DNA from: GCA-2688265 sp964527395
Lineage (GTDB): Archaea > Nanobdellota > Nanobdellia > Woesearchaeales > GW2011-AR9
Assembly (NCBI GenBank): GCA_964527395.1
Contig: CAZGQD010000029.1
Location: 1-18,616 of the forward strand
Reading direction: 5' to 3'
Length of the DNA stretch: 18,616 nucleotides
This document shows positions 13,541 through 18,616 of this stretch, one piece after another. Position numbers and translations under genes: made by a program. The number at the start of each line of letters is the position of its first letter. Positions within the stretch are counted from its first letter, which is position 1. Below the pieces are notes generated by a model. The model was given only the letters and a program-made list of their open reading frames with translations, had not been told where the DNA came from and ran no database searches.

Positions 13541-13684
13541 GTCACTGATGAAACCCTCAATTCGGGGCGAAAAGCAGATTGGCTCCTCTCCGCTCTCGCC
13601 TTACGGCTCGGGTCGTTTACTGTTGCTCTATCGAATATTGTCTCGTCTTGCACCCTACGCCCCCGAGATGGCTTAATCAGTGAC
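13541..13684. mobile_element. 144-bp MITE-like element with terminal inverted and flanking direct repeats
   Basis: The ends read GTCACTGATGAAACC (plus, left) and GTCACTGATTAAGCC (minus, right), 13 of 15 identical, with matching TCGGGGCG/CGGGGGCG further in, so the inverted repeats reach about 28 bp. Perfect direct repeats TGTTGAAAA (plus) flank it at 13532-13540 and 13685-13693; with bases shared by the element the match is 11 bp. It is clearly GC-richer than its surroundings. The right terminal repeat supplies the last codon and the TGA of the radical SAM gene. Excision in silico restores a continuous frame ending AGT AAA GCA TAA. There is no ORF inside. The same bases fold as a closed RNA (10-bp and 5-bp helices, a GC stem, GUAA tetraloop on the minus strand), so a structured ncRNA is the main alternative. 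Confidence 0.65.
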
Positions 13685-14945
13685 TGTTGAAAACATTGAG
13701 TTCTTGGTTAAGTTGCTTTAAAAAGAGTTTAGTTAGAAAAAGATCGCTTGTTGTTTGAGTGTTTGTTTGGATGACCATAGAACTTGAATTTGGATTTAAT
13801 CTGATGAGTGAGGCTTGGTTTGCGAAAGTTGTGTTGTTTAGTTGCATATAGTGATGTGCTACAATCTGGGTTTGTTTTGTTGCGTTTGTGAGAAGGAAAT
13901 GGATAGAATCTAGGAACTTTTCGAAGCTATCGCTCGGGAGACCATACATCAGGTCTATTTTGTATCTTAAGTGATATTTGTTTAGATATTTTAAGGCATT
14001 TATTACTGCGTTTTTGTTAGTTGGTCTGTTTGCAGCCTTTAGAACTTCATCATTTGATGATTGGAAGCCTAACTCGCAGTTGATATTGAAGTTGTAATCT
14101 TTTAGTCTTTTTGCCATCTCTTCTGTAACTAATTCAGGCCTTAATTCAATATGAATAGCTGGTTTTTTTCCTGTGGAAGCGATTTGATCTTTTAAGTGAT
14201 TGAGGATAAGGAACATTCTTTTGGAGTTTGTGTTGAAATTTGCATCTAAGAAAGTTAAGTATTTGAAATTGTAGTTTTGGAAGAGAAATGTTATTGCGTC
14301 TTTGATATAATCTATACTGAAAAATCTTAATGTTGGTTTGGCATAGTGGCAGAAGTTGCATGAGAAAGTGCAGCCTCTAGCTGTTTCCATCCTGATCACA
14401 GAATATTTTTGTTTTAGTGACAAATCTTTGTATGGGAAAGGAATTGTATCTAAATTGGATATTTCTGTGAGCTTTGTTTTGATATTGTTCTTTATGTGAC
14501 TGTGGCTGATAAGGTTGTGGACTTCTTCTATTGGTTTCTTGTTTATAAGGTGGTCCAAAAGTTCTTTGAATGCAATCTCACCTTCACCTTGGATTACGTA
14601 GTCGATGTCTTTTGAGAGAGAAGTATTGTTCACTTCTACTCCGCCAACTAATATTTTTGTTTCTGGAAGAATCTTTTTTATGGCTGTTGCGAAATCTTTG
14701 GCCATATTATAACTCCAAATATAACAAGAGAAGGCTACCAAATCTGGTTTTGTTAATTCAATATATGAAAGGGCTGCTAATTGGGCATTTTTATTTGTTT
14801 CATATCCTGCTCTACTGGATATTTTGAACTCTTTTATTTTGATATTTATGTCTTTGTGGTGAGATTGTGCATATGATTTTAGATATGATAGGCCCAATGG
14901 GTAAATATCATCTTGCAGATTGAAGGCTAGGAGAAGGAAATTCAT
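13677..14945 (-). CDS. Radical SAM enzyme with N-terminal B12-binding-type domain
   Basis: This protein of 422 residues has an N-terminal Rossmann-like domain (about 1-135, with PDLVAFSCYIW and TKILVGGVEVN) resembling the cobalamin-binding domain of B12-radical SAM enzymes, but the cobalt-ligand motif DxHxxG is absent (QDDIYPLG). The radical SAM barrel carries CxxxCxxC at C192, C196 and C199 (ARGCTFSCNFCHY), then ELRPE and GFQSSNDEVLKAANRP, typical of the SPASM-less B12 class. Reactions in this class include methylation and ring rearrangement; the substrate is unknown. The start overlaps the upstream gene as ATGA, so the two are coupled. The stop lies inside the terminal repeat of the 144-bp element; the ancestral protein probably ended two residues later (Lys-Ala). 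Confidence 0.85.
   Translation of the reverse strand: MNFLLLAFNLQDDIYPLGLSYLKSYAQSHHKDINIKIKEFKISSRAGYETNKNAQLAALSYIELTKPDLVAFSCYIWSYNMAKDFATAIKKILPETKILVGGVEVNNTSLSKDIDYVIQGEGEIAFKELLDHLINKKPIEEVHNLISHSHIKNNIKTKLTEISNLDTIPFPYKDLSLKQKYSVIRMETARGCTFSCNFCHYAKPTLRFFSIDYIKDAITFLFQNYNFKYLTFLDANFNTNSKRMFLILNHLKDQIASTGKKPAIHIELRPELVTEEMAKRLKDYNFNINCELGFQSSNDEVLKAANRPTNKNAVINALKYLNKYHLRYKIDLMYGLPSDSFEKFLDSIHFLLTNATKQTQIVAHHYMQLNNTTFANQASLIRLNPNSSSMVIQTNTQTTSDLFLTKLFLKQLNQELNVFNSH
13685..13693. repeat. Right direct repeat of the 144-bp element
   Basis: TGTTGAAAA, in the coding end of the radical SAM gene, identical to 13532-13540. Confidence 0.6.
13716..13725 (-). promoter_or_regulatory. Possible internal TATA box for a small RNA
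   Basis: The minus strand reads CTTTTTAAAG within the radical SAM gene. Its expected start (about 13695) falls just before the inverted-repeat element, so the element could be transcribed as a folded RNA of about 150 nt. It may be chance in AT-rich DNA. Confidence 0.25.
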
Positions 14946-15520
14946 ATTTTTAGCTCCAATTTATTGTTGTAATATTCTATTTTGTGTTTGTTGTTTATTG
15001 TGTTGTTTTGGAGACCCTTTGTGAAAGGAAAATAATTGTAAGAGATTAGTTCTGCGAATATGTTGTTTATATCTATGTCCATTTCTGCGCCTATATTTTC
15101 TTGGAAATTTGTGTTGTTTGTGAAGTCTAATATAATTCGGTTTATGCCTGTGAGGTTTTTTAGAATATTTGTGTTAAAAATATTTATTGGAATGATTAAT
15201 TCTGTGAAAATATCTTTTGATTTGATTATTTGTATTTTTTGGAGTTCGTTTATATGAGAAATATCTGTGAGCGATATTGAGAAATATTTTATGTTTTTGA
15301 AGATATTTGTTTCTGTGATTGCTTTCTCTTTTGTTTCTTGATCAGTTAATGCTTGATCCAATAAGTTGCTGTTGATACTTATGCCTAGAAAATATTTGTT
15401 GTTTTGGTATTTGCTTGTGATAGTTTTTAGGTTATTTAATTGCTGTTTTGATTCTATATTTACTATAAAATGTTCGTTTGGAGCTTCTGTGTCTATTGAG
15501 ATTATTTGTTTATTTAGCAT
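14942..15520 (-). CDS. Unknown alpha/beta protein coupled to the radical SAM gene
   Basis: This protein of 192 residues is very rich in Asn and Ile, with alternating predicted strands and helices (HFIVNIES, KYFLGISINS, IKYFSISLTD, FTELIIPINI, NRIILDFTNN). That could be part of a TIM-like barrel; there is no Cys motif, signal or membrane segment. I do not recognise the family. Its stop overlaps the radical SAM start by four bases, suggesting a stable partner or substrate-presenting protein for that enzyme. I prefer ATG 15520: TATA-like TTTTTAAATA lies 26 bases upstream (leaderless), and it avoids a 74-base overlap with the acetyltransferase gene. An in-frame ATG at 15628 would add 36 residues but has no clear ribosome binding site. 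Confidence 0.65.
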   Translation of the reverse strand: MLNKQIISIDTEAPNEHFIVNIESKQQLNNLKTITSKYQNNKYFLGISINSNLLDQALTDQETKEKAITETNIFKNIKYFSISLTDISHINELQKIQIIKSKDIFTELIIPINIFNTNILKNLTGINRIILDFTNNTNFQENIGAEMDIDINNIFAELISYNYFPFTKGLQNNTINNKHKIEYYNNKLELKI

Positions 15521-15540
15521 GTTTGGATTGATTTGCTGCT

Positions 15541-15550
15541 TATTTAAAAA
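15541..15550 (-). promoter_or_regulatory. TATA-like box supporting the 15520 start
   Basis: The minus strand reads TTTTTAAATA, centred 26 bases before ATG 15520 and just beyond the stop of the upstream acetyltransferase gene. Confidence 0.45.
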
Positions 15551-15554
15551 GGCT

Positions 15555-16481
15555 TTAGTTCCTTTGAGCGTGATATGCTTGATTTTGTTGTAGAACGTAA
15601 TCTCTAAGCATGTTTGCTGTTTCTCCATTTACTTCATGTGGTTCTAGAATAGATTCTCTTGTCGGTAGTCTTCTTAAATGTGCAGAGACTTTTTTTAGTT
15701 TTAATTTTTCACCATCTCCTTTTTCTAGACTAGGTGCAAAACCACAAATGTAAAAACTATTATTTCTGTAAAAAGCTATTTTTGAGAGAGCATCTTGTTC
15801 TAAGAGATCTACTCCTACAATTCTGTTCCAAGTTATTGGGAGCTCGCAAGAATATTTAGGGTCAATTTCTGCATCTTGAAAATCAAAAGAGTCATTATTA
15901 AAGAATGGGCCTAAAATCCTATTTGCTATTTCTCTGTCTTGTTCTGGTAGATATAAAGATTCTGGGTTTGCTAAGGTTTTGATTCCAACTAATCTGGAAA
16001 CTGAAAGATGAGAGACTAAATCCTCATATTCAGCTCTTTTATTGTGACCTAAGAGAAAACGTAGAGGATGAAAATTTCCACCACGATATAGGCTTTTTTC
16101 TAATGCTACTGAAGTACCTGTTAGTTCTATATCTGTTGCAAATTGACCTTGAAAACCAGATTCTTGGATATGGGAGACTACCCTTTCTATAAGTTGTCTG
16201 CCAATACCTAAGCCACGAGACTCTGGTGAAACTGCCAAAGATGTCAATAAGAATAAGTCGTCACGATAATGAGGTTTATCTTGTTCATCTCGCCACATGG
16301 CCATAGCTGCTTGGGAATATCCAACTACAGTTCCTTCATTAAGTGCTACAAAATCAGTATAATTGTCTCTTTTTGAGAGGCTGTCTAAATCTGTTTGATG
16401 ATCCATATCTGGCCACATACTATTAAGTAGGTTTACTATTCCAGTTTTGTCTAATGGATGAAATGCTGGTACAACTATCAT
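15555..16481 (-). CDS. GNAT-family N-acetyltransferase with extra C-terminal domain
   Basis: This protein of 308 residues has a GNAT domain in its first 150 or so residues: a strand with NEGTVVGYSQAAMA, then LTSLAVSPESRGLGIGRQLI, whose R89-G90-L-G92-I-G94 is the acetyl-CoA pyrophosphate loop (motif A). Residues 150-308 form a second domain I do not recognise (it includes LPITWNRIVGVDLL), so the protein is about twice the usual GNAT length. The acceptor substrate is unknown. TATA-like TTTTAAATAT (16501-16510) lies 25 bases before ATG, so it can be transcribed separately from the radical SAM gene 57 bases upstream. The neighbouring radical SAM genes suggest peptide, tRNA or metabolite modification, but this is only context. 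Confidence 0.82.
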   Translation of the reverse strand: MIVVPAFHPLDKTGIVNLLNSMWPDMDHQTDLDSLSKRDNYTDFVALNEGTVVGYSQAAMAMWRDEQDKPHYRDDLFLLTSLAVSPESRGLGIGRQLIERVVSHIQESGFQGQFATDIELTGTSVALEKSLYRGGNFHPLRFLLGHNKRAEYEDLVSHLSVSRLVGIKTLANPESLYLPEQDREIANRILGPFFNNDSFDFQDAEIDPKYSCELPITWNRIVGVDLLEQDALSKIAFYRNNSFYICGFAPSLEKGDGEKLKLKKVSAHLRRLPTRESILEPHEVNGETANMLRDYVLQQNQAYHAQRN

Positions 16482-16500
16482 TTTAGTTTAAAATTGAAGC

Positions 16501-16510
16501 ATATTTAAAA
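16501..16510 (-). promoter_or_regulatory. TATA-like box for the acetyltransferase gene
   Basis: The minus strand reads TTTTAAATAT, centred about 25 bases upstream of ATG 16481 (leaderless). Confidence 0.45.
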
Positions 16511-16538
16511 GGATTGAGGATGAAAATTATGATTATTT

Positions 16539-17999
16539 TTACTCAACAACTTCGCCTACAATGGATCTTAGCATATAATCTACTACTTTTACTTTGATCT
16601 TTTGTTTTAGTGGAAGTCTGCCTTTGATACCAATAACTAAAGGATATGTGCCCATCTGTCTACAAAAGGTGGTTTTGCCATCATACATCTCTGTGTAGAC
16701 ATCAGTTAGAATTGTACCTTTTGGAAGAAGGAGTTTTAGCATAGGATTGTCGATTTCTTGGCGGATTTGGTTACGCCATTTCCAGTAGAGATGTTTATTT
16801 TTTCTGAGATATTTATTTCCACCATGTTTTTCTAAGAAAGTATCAGGAAGAACAGCTACTTGTCTTACATTTATTCTTCGTAGGAGTAGGCCTTCTTTTA
16901 TGCAGTTATTTAGGGCTTGCATATTTTGTTTTTGAGTGTCTTTTGATTCTTTTAGAAGGCCGAAAATGATATTTATGCCTGGAAGGAACTTATGTAGGCC
17001 GTTTTTGCCTCGTTTTGCTCCATATTTGTTGATTATTTTGATTGCTCGCATTGCAACTAATGGGCTTGTGTTTAAAAGGTTGGCTTTGACTACTTCCTTA
17101 TCGAAAGATTCTACACCAAATGCAGCAATATTTCCTGCTGTACAATATTTTACTATGGCTTTTGTAATATCTTCTCCATTTGGTTTTAAAACTGAATTAG
17201 GATTTACATTATCTATATGAAGCATTTTTAGCTTGGGGCATGCTTTGTTGATTTCTTTTAGAAGTTCAATTGGTCTGTCGCTTGCGTAAAAATCTGCTTG
17301 TTTACCTAGTCTGAAGAACCTAGCACCTTTTTGATAATAGGCTTTGATTTCCTTTAGAACATCTTCCATCTTTCTGTTCTGGAACCTAGATTTAATTGGT
17401 TCTGTACAAAAAGAGCATTTTCCTACTTTGCAACCCCTACCTGTTTCAATTTCAATAACTCTTCTTTGTGGTATCTGGTCTAGAATGTCTGCGCCTTTGT
17501 CTGCGAATTCTTTTAGGTCTTCGAAATTTGTAGAGTAGTCTTTGATTTGAGTGAAATCTTTTTCGTTGATTTTTTCTGAGAATTTTCCGCCTTCTAGCTG
17601 GGTTCCAAATACAGCTGGACCAGTTAAGATTTTTTTGCATTTGATATCTTTGATTAGTTTTGTTATTTCTTTGATAGTTCCAGGATAGGCCGTTAGATAT
17701 TTTCCTGGTACATGTACGCCAAGGATGATGATTAGAGTGTCTGTTTTGTTTATTGTTTCTTCTGCTTTGTTATTTGTTAAGTTGTAAATTTTGATATTAG
17801 TTTTTTGCTTAACTGTTGGTTCTTTGACTACATTGTTGTACTTTTTCCACAACCTTAGATCGTCAATGGTCAGATATGTTACTTCGTGGCCTTCTGACTT
17901 TAATTTGGCGAAGATATATCTAGGATATGTGCCAAAATATGGTGGAACTCCTAATCCAGAGGCTTCATCTGTATAACAGTCAAGGATTGTGTAATGCAT
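16539..17999 (-). CDS. Radical SAM protein, archaeal B12-binding-type family, with TRAM-like tail
   Basis: This protein of 486 residues opens with ILDCYTDEASGLGVPPY, a signature I associate with a conserved archaeal radical SAM family annotated as B12-binding/radical SAM. A Rossmann-like domain follows (about 85-135, LIIILGVHVPG, KKILTGPAVFG). The cluster motif is GRGCKVGKCSFC: C190, C195 and C198, a CX4CX2C spacing instead of the usual CX3CX2C. The last 65 residues (from LPKGTILTDVYTEMYDGKT) look like a TRAM-type beta-barrel, as in methylthiotransferases that act on tRNA, so RNA may be the substrate. The ATG at 17999 is preceded by a TATA-like CATAAATTTAAG (18025-18036). It is divergent from the winged-helix-like gene. 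Confidence 0.82.
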   Translation of the reverse strand: MHYTILDCYTDEASGLGVPPYFGTYPRYIFAKLKSEGHEVTYLTIDDLRLWKKYNNVVKEPTVKQKTNIKIYNLTNNKAEETINKTDTLIIILGVHVPGKYLTAYPGTIKEITKLIKDIKCKKILTGPAVFGTQLEGGKFSEKINEKDFTQIKDYSTNFEDLKEFADKGADILDQIPQRRVIEIETGRGCKVGKCSFCTEPIKSRFQNRKMEDVLKEIKAYYQKGARFFRLGKQADFYASDRPIELLKEINKACPKLKMLHIDNVNPNSVLKPNGEDITKAIVKYCTAGNIAAFGVESFDKEVVKANLLNTSPLVAMRAIKIINKYGAKRGKNGLHKFLPGINIIFGLLKESKDTQKQNMQALNNCIKEGLLLRRINVRQVAVLPDTFLEKHGGNKYLRKNKHLYWKWRNQIRQEIDNPMLKLLLPKGTILTDVYTEMYDGKTTFCRQMGTYPLVIGIKGRLPLKQKIKVKVVDYMLRSIVGEVVE

Positions 18000-18024
18000 T
18001 TATAATAGAATTATTGAGTGCTTT

Positions 18025-18036
18025 CTTAAATTTATG
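18025..18036 (-). promoter_or_regulatory. TATA-like box for the TRAM-tailed radical SAM gene
   Basis: The minus strand reads CATAAATTTAAG, centred about 32 bases before ATG 17999. Confidence 0.4.
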
Positions 18037-18120
18037 CTTTGGAATTGATGATTTAAGAGTTATTTTTGCTGTTTTTTGCTGATTTTAGTCTATTTTGGAC
18101 CAGGATTTAGCGCTCCAGTA

Positions 18121-18132
18121 TACCTTTAGGTA
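18121..18132. promoter_or_regulatory. Palindrome next to the wHTH promoter (possible operator)
   Basis: TACCTTTAGGTA has perfect 5-bp arms around TT and ends two bases before the TATA box at 18135-18144. This is where a repressor would block TBP/TFB binding. Confidence 0.35.
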
Positions 18133-18134
18133 AT

Positions 18135-18144
18135 ATTTATATAA
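18135..18144 (+). promoter_or_regulatory. TATA box for the winged-helix-like gene
   Basis: ATTTATATAA, centred 26 bases before ATG 18166. It predicts a leaderless mRNA. Confidence 0.6.
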
Positions 18145-18165
18145 CATTTTCCCATTTGTAGGCCT

Positions 18166-18564
18166 ATGGTTATCCTATTTGATCTTTATAACATGCCTGA
18201 GGACATTTATAAAGTGATTTTTTCTACAGAACAACAGGAAATAGTGGCTAAGCTACTCTTGCAGCATATGGCTAAGAATGGAGGAGAGATCGGAAAGACA
18301 GAAATGAGCCTGTTTGCAACAAATTTGCATGATGGAAACGTGGTTCTTAACGAATCTAGGTCTCCAATCAAGAAAAACCAGAAGATCTCTTACAATAGAA
18401 GGCAATTTTATGATAGAATTTTGACTCCAATGAAAAGTTTAGGATTAATTGATTATGATATGTATAAGAAAACATATCGGATTTCTGATCGATTTAATAA
18501 AGTGATGATAAAGGTTGGTTTGATGTGGCTGCGTGAGTTTGATAGGCTGAAGAAAGAGAGTTGA
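18166..18564 (+). CDS. Small winged-helix-like protein, probable DNA-binding regulator
   Basis: This basic protein of 132 residues has helices (STEQQEIVAKLLLQHMAKNG, SYNRRQFYDRILTPMKSLGL) followed by short strands (IDYDMYKKTYRISDRFNKV), the order of a winged helix-turn-helix in which LTPMKSLGLI would end the recognition helix and YKKTYRIS would form the wing. It has no other domain. No specific family is recognised, so a regulatory role is inference. The start is fixed by a TATA box 26 bases upstream, and a small palindrome just before that box may be its own operator. A T-rich stretch (about 18571-18577) after the stop could terminate transcription. It is divergent from the TRAM-tailed radical SAM gene. 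Confidence 0.65.
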   Translation: MVILFDLYNMPEDIYKVIFSTEQQEIVAKLLLQHMAKNGGEIGKTEMSLFATNLHDGNVVLNESRSPIKKNQKISYNRRQFYDRILTPMKSLGLIDYDMYKKTYRISDRFNKVMIKVGLMWLREFDRLKKES

Positions 18565-18616
18565 GTGTTATTTTTTGGATTAGTAAGAGTGTGTGTTTCT
18601 AAGTGTATCTTATAGT

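Noticed and set aside
13540..13580. Hammerhead ribozyme core on the plus strand (CTGATGA ... CGAAA)
   Set aside because: Stem II would have mismatches next to the core, the cleavage-site side cannot be placed, and CTGAT is part of the perfect terminal inverted repeat, which explains it better.
13540..13685. RNase P RNA, SRP RNA, 5S rRNA or C/D box RNA at the GC-rich interval
   Set aside because: None of the conserved core motifs of these RNAs could be recognised on either strand. Direct repeats and terminal inverted repeats favour an inserted element.
13500..13690. Riboswitch controlling bolA
   Set aside because: A TATA box 26 bases before the bolA ATG lies between the folded interval and the gene, so the mRNA would not contain it.

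Overview
The window looks like a scaffold from an AT-rich archaeal genome, most plausibly a DPANN lineage such as Woesearchaeota/Pacearchaeota. The archaeal evidence is direct. Many genes have a TATA-like box centred about 24-28 bases upstream of the start codon, which implies leaderless mRNAs. There is a tRNA-Ser(UGA) with a 19-nt intron in a bulge-helix-bulge fold at position 37/38 and no encoded CCA. There is an archaeal-type pilin, and some genes carry GGTGA-type ribosome binding sites. The lineage itself is inference. A run of 100 N (4565-4664) marks an assembly gap.

Layout. Positions 1-2883 hold the 5' part of an unrecognised gene (1-299, -), a pilin-like protein (-), a doubtful small gene (+), then ccdA and a VKOR-thioredoxin fusion, two overlapping membrane redox genes (-). 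Positions 2987-7003 hold a P2-type Ca2+-ATPase-like pump and a CaCA-family cation exchanger (-), probably a calcium-export unit. The pump carries a 21-bp coding minisatellite that broke the assembly. Positions 7004-7511 hold a fold-back element flanked by perfect 11-bp direct repeats, then a 39-residue Cys-rich zinc-ribbon gene (+). Positions 7545-11692 (-) are a dissected two-component module: a receiver-only regulator, a RecA/KaiC-like protein without a P-loop, a histidine kinase, and a Cache-HAMP-PAS sensor without a kinase domain.

Positions 11803-12738 hold tRNA-Ser (-) with a duplicated 5' end, and an HD-domain hydrolase (+). Positions 12761-13495 (-) hold a CGFS monothiol glutaredoxin and BolA, the classical Fe-S/iron partner pair. 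Positions 13530-13693 hold a second small element: 144 bp, long terminal inverted repeats, 9-11 bp direct repeats. It is inserted at the very 3' end of a radical SAM gene and supplies that gene's stop codon. Positions 13677-17999 (-) hold a radical SAM/B12-type enzyme, a translationally coupled protein of unknown function, a GNAT acetyltransferase and a second radical SAM enzyme with a TRAM-like tail. A winged-helix-like gene (18166-18564, +) ends the window.

The most interesting signals are the two short non-coding elements with target-duplication-like flanks, plus the 57-bp displaced duplication at the tRNA promoter. Together they suggest small non-autonomous mobile elements active in a reduced genome. 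The segregated sensory operon and the Asn-rich coding repeat expansions in membrane proteins are also notable.
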